Assembly: GCA_036362985.1 (NCBI GenBank)
Contig: JAYGXS010000004.1
Coordinates: forward strand, 37,666,100 to 37,730,099
From: Ligula intestinalis
Taxonomy: Eukaryota > Platyhelminthes > Cestoda > Diphyllobothriidea > Diphyllobothriidae
Direction: 5' to 3'
Length of the DNA: 64,000 nt
Shown here: positions 33,409 through 45,146 of the stretch, piece by piece
How positions within the stretch are numbered: the stretch's first letter is position 1
How the letters are laid out: every line of letters starts with the position of its first letter
The notes under the pieces: generated by a model
Database searches by the model: none
The model's input: only the letters and a program-made list of their open reading frames with translations
Told to the model about the DNA's origin: nothing
Program-made: the position numbers and the translations under genes

Positions 33409-34295
33409 ATGACCGGACTCACTATGTTTATTTCCGCGGAGCAACTGCAGTATATCTTGAAACAGCAACAAGCTCAGTTTGAGGAGACTCACATGAAGAT
33501 GATGGAGTCCATGTTTCAAAATTCAATTTGCATTTTTCTGGTCCAGATTCTTTCTCAAAACAGTCTACATCAACAGACGCCACTGCTGCCTCTATCACAG
33601 AGTTCATTTATGACCCCGACTCCGGCGTTACATTCAACGCTTGGTTCAAACGTTGGGAAGACATTTTCCGCGTGAATTTTGCCAAGGCCGATGATGCATG
33701 GAAGGTGCGCCTACTTTTACGCAAACTGGGCACCAGAGAACACGAGCGGTACGCGGATATCATTCTGCCAAAACACCCTCGTGATTTCACCTTCAATGAA
33801 ACTGTCCAGCGCCTGTCAGAGACTTTCGGCAAACAGTCATCCTTGTTCCATATTCGTTTCCAGTGTCTCAAGCTGGTGAAAAACGAGGCAGATGATTTTC
33901 TAACACTCACCAGTACTGTCAACCGCGAGTGTGAACGGTTCAAGCTCCGAGAGTTGACCGATGACCAATTTAAGGGCCTCATCTTTGTGAGCGCCTTGCA
34001 GTCACCTCGTGATCCTGAAATCCGGACCCGTCGACTCTCAACGATTGAAAAGGACCAGAAGTCTACTCTGCAGACATTGACGGCCGAGTGTCAGCGGCCG
34101 AAAAATCTGAAGCATAATTCTGCCATCGTGGAGCAACCCTGTTACTCGTTTGCCACCATCAATGTTCATGCTGTCACTAGGCCTAAGTCGGTCTCGCCCG
34201 CGAGGTCCCATGATCCCACAGCGTGCTGGCAGTGTGGCGATTGGCATTTTGCCCGCTTCTGTCCATTCAAGGAGCATGTTTGTCAAAAATGCCAC
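33409..34295 (+). mobile_element. Ty3/Gypsy gag with zinc knuckle, interrupted
   Basis: Translation begins MTGLTMFISAEQLQYILKQQ. After one frameshift near 33520 it continues open to 34331: FNAWFKRWEDIFRVNF, WKVRLLLRKLGTREHERYAD, TFGKQSSLFHIRFQCLKL, VNRECERFKLRELTDDQFKG. The zinc knuckle is CWQCGDWHFARFCPFKEH followed by CQKCH, i.e. C-x2-C-x3-H-x4-C type spacing with a second C-x-x-C. From about 34296 the reading turns into the end of a Jockey-like LINE, so protease, RT and integrase are absent. The frame is otherwise unusually well kept for this window. Confidence 0.85.
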
Positions 34296-34400
34296 AAACC
34301 GGCTGAGGTCACAACTTTTCTCCGTCTCTGAACTGCATCCAGTTTGCACTCCGGCGAGGACTCCTGATCCAACAAGGGCCACCAACCAACCAACCATAGC
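34296..34400 (+). mobile_element. 3' end of a Jockey-like LINE joined to the gag
   Basis: The reading PAEVTTFLRL and the following non-coding ctcctgatccaacaagggcc closely match the 3' end of the minus-strand Jockey element at 53070-52985 (AVEVATFLRL, cttgatccaacaggggc). This is a 5'-truncated Jockey insertion or a recombination joint inside the gag gene. Confidence 0.65.
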
Positions 34401-34579
34401 CTTGGAGCTAACCGGACTCATTCGGTCCCAAATACCCGTGAATGTCACTCTTATGTTTTATAACATTTTATGCATTCCAGTAATAAATTGGCGAGAAGTT
34501 TGCTTCCTTCAGGTCTGTATATTTATATCGTAATCAACTCAATAAAATATGTGGGTTGGTAGAAAAAATCCTGCGGTTG

Positions 34580-37500
34580 TTAGGGCCTGGGTGGGGGACA
34601 GAACTGGGGTCAGAAATCTGATCAGCATCAGGGGGAACTGGCCGCCGGGAAAGGTAATATGATGCGAGCGGTTGAATTGGCGACTTCTGTCCATGGTAAA
34701 GGAAGGTGGGTTACCCAGGAAAGGAGAGTTACCCGTTCGCCAAGCTGCTCGCTACCTGTCGCATCCACAGGTGGCGGATAGTGGCGCGGCCTTCAGTGAA
34801 GGTGCGCTGAGAAATAAGCAGGCATTCGGGTCTGGCGAATAAGCAGTCGCGGACGCAGCAGCGACAGTGTTACCAAGGCGTGGTGGGCTGAGGTCTGGCG
34901 CACCGACTGCCTTATAAAATGCCGCAAGTCCCAATGACGACACTGTGACATGGCGAGCGTGAGCCGCCATTAAATAGGTTTGCTTGCCACCACCACTGCC
35001 TTGTGGTTAGTTTCTTAAGCCAAATTGCTAGATGAGACAACCTCGAACAAATAATCCGAGCGACTGTCGGGGACCCGCCTGTATTCAAAATACCCAAGAA
35101 ACCTCATGAATATGTCAACTTACGATTTTACGACCCATGCTACGGCGTCCGCGGGAACCGACGCGCTCCGCAACCCTTGTCCGGTGGTGCGGGCGAATAC
35201 TATGCAAATTGGACTGCTCAACCAAAAACGGACTCTCGGTTTTGGATGCTGGAATGTGCGAACATTTCTGGAACCTGGTACCCAAAGTCTGACAGCGCAC
35301 AGTCTCCATGAATATCACGTGGATGTTTGTTGCCTGTCCAAAGTCCGACTCCCCGACTCAGGCGCCCGAGAAATCAACATCCCGGGAGTCGATTCCAATC
35401 TCACCCTGTATCACAGTGGTCCGTGTGACTCATCTGGTAGACACAGCGTAACTATTGCCTTCTCGGAACAAGCCAACCGTGCACTACTGGCATGTGAACC
35501 ACTCAACAACCGAATGGCTTATGTTAGACTAAAAGGCCATTTTACGAACATCTCAGTCGTCTCTGTGTATGCACCTACATCGGCGGCTGAACAGCAAGAC
35601 AAAGACAATTTCTCCTCGCAGCTGCAGGAGCTAGTCGAAAGACTCCCTCACCGTGATCTGTTAATTGTTGCCAGGGCTGGAATGACCGGACTGGGCCCGG
35701 TGACCCGACAAACAGCCACCTTCTTGGTCGTTTTGGGCTTGGCTCTCGAACGGACAATGGTGAGAGGATGCTGCAGTTTGCCGAACAGAACCGACTGTTT
35801 GTTACCAACACATGCTTTCAGCATCTTCACAAACATCTACTGACTTGGTATTTGAACGATGGCCTTACGGCCAGTCAGATCGATTACATTCTAGTTTGTT
35901 CACGGTTTCGCAGTTGGATCCACGATAGCAGGTCGATGCGTGGTGCCAAAACTGGTAACGTCCACGGGTCTAACCATGCTCTCGTTCGGACGCGCCTGAA
36001 GGTTCACCTCTCATCTGCGCCCAAAATGCCACGTACGAGACGCCTTGATATTGCAAAGCTCCGGCAAACCAACACTACCGAGGCATTAAGCCCAGAAATC
36101 CGGTCCCGTCTTACGACCCAGGATGACAGCGAAGGCAATAGTAGGTGGCCATCACTGAAGACATCCATCTATGGGGCAGATGAGAAAATTCTCGGATTCA
36201 CTCATCGGCGCCGCAGTGACTAGATCAGCGGAAAAACCCTGCAGCTGTCGGCCGAGACGGCTCGAGCCAGGTCCCACAACAATGTGTCCTTGCGCCAACT
36301 TCCAAAATGGACAGCAAAGTCGGCTAGAGGTGACCGGCAGAAGTATTAGTCCGAAACGGCGACTTTTATGGAGCAGACTTCAAATGTTGGTGACAATTGA
36401 AAATTGTACCAAAACATCCGCCAGGTTAGTGGTAAGCTCCCGACACTTTGTGATTCTGTTCGCCATGTGAATGGAGGCTTTATTGCTGACAACTCGGCCA
36501 AGGTCGATCGCAAACGTGAACACTTCGACCACCTCCTCAACCCATCACACCCTTCCGCTCCTTCACGGGGAAGGTTCAACCCTCTCCTGCCTACGCAGTG
36601 TCGTGTGACCTTCCTTCGAAGACGCAGTTGCCGATACAATGCAGAGGCTACGCAACACCATGGCGTGCGAAGAGGACGGTATCGCCGCAGAAATCTACAG
36701 GTCCTGTGTCGACACGCTAGCTCCTCGGCTTCATGAGGTGATTGTACAGGCGTAGCGAAAAGAGGCGGTTTCCGATGACTGGGACTCAGGCATCCTTGTA
36801 TCTGTCCACAAGAAGGGAAATAAGACAAGATATGAGAACTACCACAGCATAAGTCTTATCGACGTTGCTGCAAAGATCTTCGCTATTGTTCTTCTCATGC
36901 GCCTCCCATCTGTACATGACTTGAGGACACAACCCAACCAAGCTGGATTCCGCGCTAGGCGTGGATGTGCTGATCAGATATTCACACTGAGGCGTATTCT
37001 AGAATTCCGCCATAGCTACCAGCAACCGACGGCTGTTTACTTTGTCGACTTCGCCGCCGCATTCGATTTCATCCATCGTGAGTCCCTGTGGCGAATAATG
37101 GAACTGGATGGAGTGCCGACCGAACTCATGGCCACGATTAAGGTCTTCTATCGGTGCACCACCGCACGAGTCTTTGTCCACAACAATCTCTCTCAATCGT
37201 TCGATATCCGGTCTGGTATCCGACAGGGCTGCGTCCTTTCACCTATTCTGTTTAACTACGTCATTGACTGGATTCTCGGCAAGGCCCTACATGAAGAGGA
37301 CGGTGTTGAGCTTGCAATCGGACGCCGGCTAACTGATTTTGACTACGCCGATGCTATTGCGCTGTTAGCCTCAAGCTTTAGCGGTCTACAGTTGGTAGTG
37401 TCGCGGTTAAATGAGATGGCTATGTCGGTTGGCATGTCCATACATTCCGGAACGACGAAGTTGTTCTCGAGCTATATCCCTGACTAGAAGAAGGCAGCCC

Positions 37501-37955
37501 TGGAGATTAATGGCCATCAACTTGAAGAAGTAGACAGCTTTAAATACCTCCGGGCAAGGCTGCTACCGAATGGGCAGAGCAAGGGCGACATCGTCTCCCG
37601 TATCGATGCTGCTCGCTGCGTTTCTCAATCCTTCGAAAACGCCTATGGATCTTACGTGAAATCTCCATCGCCACGAAGATTCGTGTATACCGTGCATCCA
37701 TCCGGTCAGTCCACCTTTGTGGATGTGAATGCTGGGCTGTGCGCGCTGAAGATGTGCGTAACTTGGATGTCTTTCACCACCGATGCCTGAGGATGATCTT
37801 GTGAGACTTCATCTCAAATGAGACAATCCGCATCCGCTGCGATCGTATCACGAGGATATCTCAGGCCATTCAAGAAAGTAGACTGAGGTGGTTTGGACAC
37901 GTTCTCCGTCGTCCGCTCCGCGAGCTTTGCTACGCTGCCCTCGACCCACCGCCGC
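34580..37955 (+). mobile_element. RTE-clade LINE, near complete
   Basis: A GC-rich 5' region (34580-35100) precedes the endonuclease: FGCWNVRTFLEPGTQ, DVCCLSKVRLPDSGAREINI, ISVVSVYAPTSAAEQ. The usual D-F-N is altered (LLIVARAG) and a frameshift leads to TASQIDYILVC and HGSNHALVRTRL. The RT (36404-37487) reads AGFRARRGCADQIFTLRRIL, YFVDFAAAFDFIHRESLWRI, RQGCVLSPILFNYVIDWIL. The catalytic motif is DYADAIALLASS, with the second Asp of YADD changed to Ala. The C-terminal part continues to about 37955 with stops (AALEINGHQLEEVDSFKYL). It lies in the PACS intron between exons A and B, sense to the gene. Confidence 0.9.
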
Positions 37956-38636
37956 AGACCACGGCAGTTGCTTTAAGTTAGAATCTTCGCATGCTGCTTC
38001 TGATATTTATGACTGGCATCCCTCCGTAGCCCCGAAATATTATGATCCAGATTACAGCTTTTTACTTACAGTAGATTCCCTATCTCATTAAATGTAGTGG
38101 ATTCACTAAAAATGTACTTTTGCGCAGTCAGAACACGCGGCGTGCCCCCAAACTATTATAGAAGTAAAGTAAGAACCATAAGTAAAAACAAGACACACAT
38201 TGGTGGAATTGTTAGTATTTACTAGCATAAGAATATTTAAGTTACAAAAAGAACTCGAAATTTAGGAAATGGCAATATGAAAATTCACTGATCCAATGTT
38301 AAATATAAGTATATTTAAGGCATGGGAGCGGAGAAGAATGGCAAGTTAATACAAAAGAAGTACAAACGCAAGATTTTTTAAGTTAAGTTGTTTCCATTAA
38401 CATTTAAAATTGTATTAAATGTGTCAGATGTGGTCACTTTCACTAAAGTTTCTTCCTAATGTGCATACTTCGTAAAAATTTCCGTTTTTAATGCACGAGA
38501 GGATCCTTGCGTGCTTTGTATCAATTTCTATTGGCAATTGCAAAAAGATTTTCTATGGTAATCATATCCCGGCTATTGAGCGGAATAAAAATACATTGAA
38601 GGCCACATACGAAAAGGCTGGTTGTTTACTAGCAAG

Positions 38637-38768
38637 TTAGATTACGGTAGTACTTGTAGTAAAATTCATACCATCTTGTGTATATTGAAAGAAATTTCCG
38701 TTTGTCACATTAAAAAAATATTTCGAGAGTTCGAGTGCGACGAGCTGCAGATTGTTTTCCAATTTCTG
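38637..38768 (-). CDS. Candidate second exon of the antisense gene, copy 1
   Basis: After the acceptor aaagtgtttag the frame continues in phase: QKLENNLQLVALELSKYFFN, to a TAA at 38637 (44 codons including the stop). The join gives HRN-QKLENNLQLV, which continues the heptad-like pattern. An alternative is a further downstream exon after the strong acceptor attccgctcaatag near 38570. The sequence is identical by eye in copy 2. Confidence 0.3.
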   Translation of the reverse strand, partial: QKLENNLQLVALELSKYFFNVTNGNFFQYTQDGMNFTTSTTVI

Positions 38769-39198
38769 CTAAACACTTTAAAAATTTCACTGTTTTCCTT
38801 TGTTTGTCTATAAATACCGATTTTGTTCAACCGAAAACTTAGAAATAAGAAATATCTTAAAAGCATTAACCTAAATAATGAGTTTTTAAACATTCCTCCT
38901 TATGTAGCTGTCTGTGTGGGTTATGACTTTAAAATCACCGAAAAATGTCAACTCATTGCCGAGAAAAATAAATTTCCATAGCAAAAGCCTGCATGAAAAC
39001 GTCTAAGATTAACCAAAAAACTTTCTATAAGAAGTTACCTCTTCAAATAGCGCTTTAGTTAGATATTTCGAAGTCGAATATCCGCGTGCTGTACCTTTTT
39101 TTGAAAATGAAGTCAAGATCAAAATGGGTATTTTGACCAGTTTTTTTACTTCCCTGAAAATTAGAAATAAATACTTTGATGGAAATGAAAGTACTTAC

Positions 39199-39406
39199 AT
39201 TTCTATGTAAACTGGAGCAGTTTTCAATATGTTCTTTTACTTCAGAGCACCGTTGTTTGATTTCAAATGCACAACAGAGTGACCGAATATATTCTTCGAT
39301 ATTTTTAAACCTGATAATCTTTTGTTTGCTCCGTTCCAAGTTTTTATATTCATTGATTGTCTTCTGTACTTTGACAGCATTATGACGGGGTTCTTGAACA
39401 GTGTTA
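39199..39406 (-). CDS. Candidate exon of a small antisense gene inside repeat copy 1
   Basis: On the minus strand an exon can be drawn from the acceptor gttttcacag to the donor gtaagt. It reads one base plus 69 codons: VQEPRHNAVKVQKTINEYKN, then IEEYIRSLCCAFEIKQRC, then EHIENCSSLHRN. The residues are charged and heptad-like, suggesting a coiled coil. The next exon can be drawn at 38768-38637 in matching phase 0. No family is recognised. Both splice sites are kept in copy 2. The open frame also continues past the donor, so splicing is a proposal only. Confidence 0.35.
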
Positions 39407-39599
39407 CTGTGAAAACGTATGATATTCCGAGGTAGTTCATGTACAGTTAAATAGGCTCAGTAATTTTGGCATACTAAAACACATTTTGGTCTCTTGTAAA
39501 TTTATTATGTATCTTCAGGGTACAAAACGTAACAGATTTGTAGGGAAAAATTTTGCTAATTGAATTCATATTTCTGTCCTCAACAAAAATGCTTTATCT

Positions 39600-39776
39600 G
39601 CAGTAGTGGATGCGACAAAGCAAAGGGACACCGGAATGGCCATTTCTGGCTTATTAGCCGTCATCAGCCAGTCATACCCAATCTCGAGTGTTGGCACCTC
39701 CGAGATTTGGACCCCGGACCTTCGGAAATTGTGTTCAAGACACTGCCTCTAGTCCACGGGTTCCCTACTTTATCCC
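39600..39776 (-). mobile_element. tRNA-derived SINE, 177 bp, with 11-bp target duplication
   Basis: The insertion is flanked by atgctttatct at 39589-39599 and 39777-39787. Repeat copy 2 holds the single, empty site at 50644-50654. On the minus strand it contains TGGACTAGAGGCAGTG (A-box like) and, 36 bases on, GGTCCGGGGTCCAAATC (B-box like, compare GGTTCGAATCC), as in tRNA-derived SINEs. The body motif aatggccatttctg recurs near 48378 and, changed, near 52566. Confidence 0.8.
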
Positions 39777-40276
39777 ATGCTTTATCTAATACTTACACTT
39801 ACTTCAATTTTATGGACGAAAAATAAAATCGTCCGTTTTTTTGAACAGATATAATTACCAAGTTCCGGCTCTATGAATGTTCTTTTATAGTGCAAAAGGT
39901 GTATTTAAGAAGTTCCTTTCGACAGCGTTTACTGGCGTAGGAAATTCCTCGGATATCAACTAACACTGGATTTCATTCATTTTCGCCTCTATTTTCTGCC
40001 TGTATAGCGATCTGAACGGGATTCAATTCTAGTAAACAGCATTTTGGGCCTCAGGTCAACCTGGTGAACTAAATAAACAACCTCAAATGTGTTAAATCCC
40101 CCACTCCCGTACCTTTCATCAGATATGTAATCTATTGTATCAGTAATAGTCACATTTAAGCGCTGTCTGCAGTTTTTCTGAAGAAGACTTTTTTTGCATA
40201 TGGTTCATGAGTCCCGTTTTGATGGAGCCGCACCGATCTACAAATTTGTCCTTTTGAATCCGGTTTTTCCTTTTAG

Positions 40277-40418
40277 GTGCTTCAACGTCGCATCGAGCAC
40301 CGGTTTCTGGATATGTATGCCGAACCCAAGTGCCTTGGAGCTCCAATGGGTCGGATCGAGTTTCACTGTTTATCCACCCTCCCCATTGAGCGTGATCAAA
40401 TAAATGGTGGCTGTAAAG
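40277..40418 (+). CDS. PACS: PACS-family protein, exon B
   Basis: It begins after tttttccttttag and ends before gtaggt. It reads in phase 0: VLQRRIEHRFLDMYAEPKCL, then GRIEFHCLSTLPIERDQING, ending one base into a codon (phase 1). The second block matches the PACS strand A-E-I-K-I-x-S-L-S-S-Q-P-I-D, which closes the cargo-binding region. The start VLQ corresponds to V-M-Q-H-P at the same exon junction position in the family. Intron A-B (7.86 kb) before it contains Gypsy, RTE and repeat copy 1. Confidence 0.88.
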
Positions 40419-43400
40419 GTAGGTATATTTTCTGCTTTTTTCCATGCAAAAAACGAACTTTTTTAAATCCATCTTATGAAAAAGGCCTTTTTGCTCTGTT
40501 AAACTTTAGGCCAGGTTTTGGTTCGTCTAAGTTGAAAACCTAACAGGTTCCATTTTCCTTTCCTTAGCACGGCACCCGATTGCATGGTGCGTGATAAACA
40601 CGAGGCCTAGCAAGCGAATACTTTTTTTTAGTCTGGCAGAACCTGTATAAAAATATCCCATGCCTTAAAGAATTTCAGACAGGTCGTTTTGTTTCTTGAA
40701 AAATTAATTGGTATAGGAAATTTTGATATGTTTGTGTCGGTAGGGAGTCGTGAGTGCCTGCGGACTTGGGCTGCGGCAGCAGTATAGAACTAGATGTCCA
40801 ACTTAAATATACCCTGATTTCCACCTGAGCCCTTACAAACAACACCTTGGTGAATTTTCCGGCCATAAAAGGTCTGTTAAAATACATTTTAAGGAGGTAC
40901 TTAGAGTCCCAGTGTAGGTGCAAGTTAGGGTGTTCCGGCTTGGATCTTGTATTCACTTTCTAGACTTTTTACTGTCAGGGCGGAAATGTTGGCAACTTCC
41001 AACTGTTGAGATTTTAGGATTAGGCTTTAGGAGCTCCTTACGGTGATTGCTATGGCACCAGCGATCCTACAAGCTAAAAAAATTCTCCGTATGTGCGTAT
41101 TTAGTTACCAGCTCGCATGTGGCGTGTACAGACGGACCGCATTTCACTGTTAGTTATTGCGTCTTTACCCATTTATAATTATCCCGACTGTCTAGCTGTT
41201 GAATAGTCGCGGATTTGGGAATAGGTAGCAGGTCTGCCGTAGTCTAAGCAACTTCCCATGAAATTGGCCAGTTTGCCCTCCGTAAAAGAATGGTAGTCCC
41301 TGTCACTTGAGCTGGACGAACTTATCAGAAAAGCACTTTCTATGCATTGTCGTTTGTCCAGTCCTTAGTTGACCTTCACCTTTAAATACGATTTTAAATC
41401 GGCCAGACTCCCTAAACAGGGCTTTTTAAATTCCTAGAATTATTAGCCCTACACGACGTGTTGGATCTCAATTAAAAAGCTCGGTGATTACGTATCGCCG
41501 GAAGTGATCAGCATTTGACTAGTATAGCATTTCCTGCAGAGTTTTGCCGCCTGAGTAATACATTTAGCTGATATTTAGTTTAACCATCCCTTTGGTACGA
41601 AATTATGTCCTACAGAAGTCATGCTTCGAGGGAGACAGAGGGAGGCAGAAAGTGGTGCGCTTTATTTTTAAAATATGCTTGCACAATTTTCAGCAAAAAC
41701 GTAATCTATGCCCGAAAACGACTGCGATATTCGACATCATGGATAAATGTCCTAGAAAGATTCGTCGAATATAGGCCAAATTTTACGGCATTCAAAACAA
41801 CGTTAGCCTTGTGACCTTGTGCCCTCATGACCTTATTGTATATCAAATAAACAAAGAGGGATAAGAATCGGTTTATAATGGGTGAAGTAGGTTAACCGAA
41901 GTGTATATAAGAACATTTACGTGCGAGTAGAGAGCGAGCAAAAATGATGGCTCAAATTAAAAAGTAGTAGTTCGTATTTAATAGCTCGTCTAGAGACATC
42001 TCTGTTTGCTTGAATGTACAATGTTGGTCTAAGAAAAAAGAATGTTTACCCGAGTTTAAGACATTAAGCAAGTTTTTTTGTTTCTGGGATTGGACTTCAG
42101 CGTATGCATGAACACCAGTTTGCAGTTTAGAGGCTGCGCCAAACAAGCGTTTCTGAAACCTTAACTTTATGGCGTGAACATTACCTACGACGAATGGCAC
42201 TTCTACCATTCTCTTATGCTGGCACCTTGATTCACTTGAACATAAACAGCATTCAGTACCGGTAAAAGAACTTGTTCACTTGCGATTCAGAATCATCACA
42301 TTACATTGGGCTATCATGTAATCGGTATGCGATCCCTCAGCTCTAAGCCCACTTTCTCCCCCAGAGGCACTGTAACGGCAGACCCGCGACTACTTCTTCG
42401 AGAGAATCATGTTTTTATACTGTTTCAGCCATTAATTGAGGCTTGGTCCACCAACAGCCCTGAGCGCATGCGCGGGGTTGTCAGGTGTTAGACCAATGGT
42501 TAGGCTTCAACCTCCATCTTATCCACTTTATATTTCGACCGACTGCCTCTAATACGAGCTCAGCTAATCGAGAATACGCTTCGCCGTAAGTACCTCATTA
42601 GTGAAACCGAAATTTGCCACGAACTGGGTGCAAGGAATAATATTTTCATGATTATGAACGATATGACATAGACTTGGATTGACAAGGCCATGGCAATTCA
42701 GTACTAATCAAGTAGTCATTGTTACATTTATGTTTCTTTAGGTGACCGGAAAGAAGCTTCATCCAAAGCTGAAATCCTGACGTTACGGAAATATCTAGCA
42801 ATTATGCTACATAATAATTAGAAGTTAAACCCCACTGAAGTAATATTTTTTATCGAAAACACCTTTTAGAGTTTCGGTTAAAATTTTATGCAATATCATA
42901 TCTACTGTGCGTCTTCGTTCTTCAGTTCATATTCTGCTATTATATCAGCTAACTCCTTTTTCACCGAAGTCGTGCAGAATTTGAAGACGGAATTATTCTA
43001 TCTGAATTATACCTTGCCCTTGTACTGTCAGCCAGTCTTCCAATTCGTTGTTTGTAAGTAGATAGGTGACGCGTTTCCTACGCCAAATGAAGGATACTCT
43101 AGCCTCCTTGGATGCACAAACCTGCATATGTGTAACTAGGCAACGTACGTGCTCGATCCAATCTTCCCTACCCAGCCTCGTTGGTAGGGAACTTGTTGCG
43201 AGGGTGCACATTTTTGATTTTTTATCTTTCGTTTGTTGACGACGAGCAAATTTATTTCGTTTGCAAAGTACGACAGATTCCTTTTTCTGCAGGAGCGTAT
43301 CCATGATAACTATGAAAGTGGCTTTGAGAAAGGAACTTTCTGCTTATTGTGAAACCTGCTGAGAGGTCTCATTTAAGAATGAAAGCCTTAGATATTAAAA

Positions 43401-44879
43401 GGGGATTGATTGATTTTTAGACCTTAAGCGTTCAACAAGACTTCATGCCCTAAAATATTCGAACTACTTCTAAAAATTATGATGAATTTAATAGAGAGGG
43501 GCAGAAACTTATTGTAATCACGAGCTGCCCACTGGCACAACTAATTGTGCCCCGGTGCACTTTTTTTACCCGAAATCACTATAGCACGTTAACAAAGCAC
43601 ACCAGAAATATTTTTGGTGCGTGCATGTTTCCGACCCCAAAAACCTGATCCTTTCTACAGATCTGCAGGCCATCTAAGCATTTATTTTAACGTGTAAGTA
43701 GCTTCGGGTCACAGTTTCGAATGTTGCGCTTTTAAATCCGAAAAAGTCCGGACCCTTGCCTGATATCAACCTGCACTTCCACCCATTTGCAAAGTCGCCT
43801 TCAGTTACACACGCAAAACGCCTTTTAGACAACGGTTTTCTTCTCCCTTTGCAATTTCATCAGGAGTTGAAAGTTTACTCATACAGGGCCCAATTGCGAT
43901 GACTGCACTTCTACACCCGTTTCGATGTTTTGACTATGGGAGTGTTTTTAGTAGTTTTGGCCGATGACCTTAAGTTTTTGCTGTTACAGTTTTACCACAC
44001 GGGTCTGTCAGATGGCAGGAATTCGTGACGTCATATTAAGGCATTAAATTTTAATGCTTTATCGAATGAGAAAAGATGCCTCACATCAGTCCGTTGACGG
44101 TTGAGTGCTGCCTTCCCACGGAAAATTTCAGGGCACGACTATCAAAGCCAGTAAAATGACTGCGTAAAGCCTCCTTTTTTTATCCGCCACTAAGACCGTA
44201 GGGACTCATATTTCAGTTTGTCAGTGTTAATTTCTTTCCTTGTTCAAATGCCGCAGATGACTCAACATTCACCTGTGTAGTTTTTTGTCCTAAACGGCTC
44301 TTTTCTTGAGAGGTTTTGTAAGCGTTGAAATATAAAGTAGGCGTCCTATCTCGCAACATGATAATCAAAATTCTGAAGTGTGTTTTTGATTCAAAAAGGA
44401 TCTTTTATTTAAGACTGTAATAGTAATGATCGTGCAGCATAATCCCCAGATATTACCGTCATTTCGGGATGCCGGATTTTGATCGAGCTTCGTTCCCGTT
44501 GCCTGCAAAACCGCCTACTCACAGAAGATACCGGGTTTTTTACAAGGCTTCAAATGCCTTGTTGAAATCCACTAAAACCAGCTCTTACTGGAGTGACTCT
44601 GGTAAACATCTGGTGGATTCTGGGTTAAATGCTTGGGAAGGCCTCCTCCGACACCCAGCTAAGTGATTCAAAATTGAGAGGTTCCATATGCTGCAGTTCA
44701 CTGGGTAGTACCTTGACCCGAGTGCGGCCCCGTATGTCAGATAGTTAAAACGTTTTCTTGTCCTCAAGCCTTACCTTTGCTTTCAGGTCTTCAAATCCCA
44801 CCGAGACCGGAGAGATTTTATCCATTTGGGTCATACTGAATTCCAAAGTACCAGTGGTACGACAGAAATGAATATGCTA
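40419..44879 (+). other. PACS intron, mostly featureless
   Basis: First part of the 6,135-bp intron between exons B and C. The only longer frame is 42993-43304 on the minus strand (103 codons, with DWIEHVRCLVTHMQVCAS), which I do not recognise and which lacks supporting context. A 65-codon plus-strand frame at 44469 is likewise unassigned. Confidence 0.5.
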
Positions 44880-45055
44880 CTTCCAGGAAGCAGTTCAGAA
44901 GTAGAAAATGTGATCGCTGGAACAAGAAGTTTATTTGCCTGACGTTTCGGTTTCTATCGAGAACCCTTAATCATAGGTAACCGTAGAGTAATTTGATACA
45001 TGCACAGAGTAGGGTCATATATGGACAGATTGATCAATATTAATATGCGAAAAAA
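44880..45055. repeat. Single arm of the Penelope-terminus foldback family
   Basis: It shares ccaggaagcagttcagaag, gatcgctggaacaag and a hammerhead-like core with the arms at 30816 and 46063. On the minus strand the core reads CCTATGA, stem II GGTTCTCGATAGAAACC, GAAAC, GTC. The cleavage triplet and GAAA are intact but the G5 position is T. Only one arm is present, so this is half an element. Confidence 0.65.
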
Positions 45056-45146
45056 TTCGAGTTCCTGATAGAATATTCCTTACATCACCCCCCGAGAGAT
45101 GAAGATTAAGAAGAAACGATTTCTGAGACCAAGGTGTATTTTGGCT

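Larger units (their letters stand above)
37956..40124. repeat. Large intronic repeat, copy 1
   Basis: It starts at agaccacggcagttg, right after the RTE element, and ends at about 40124, 152 bp before PACS exon B. Copy 2 lies at 49011-50994 in the same orientation, offset exactly 11,055 bp with no indel for the first 1.64 kb. Counted by eye there are about 20 substitutions in that part, concentrated at its right end. After 39788 identity drops to roughly 80-85%. Copy 1 alone contains a 177-bp SINE at 39600. A possible two-exon gene lies on its minus strand. Confidence 0.9.

Noticed and set aside
42993..43304. A 103-codon minus-strand frame in the PACS intron as a nested gene.
   Set aside because: No known domain, no splice or promoter context, and a frame of this length is expected by chance in this much sequence.
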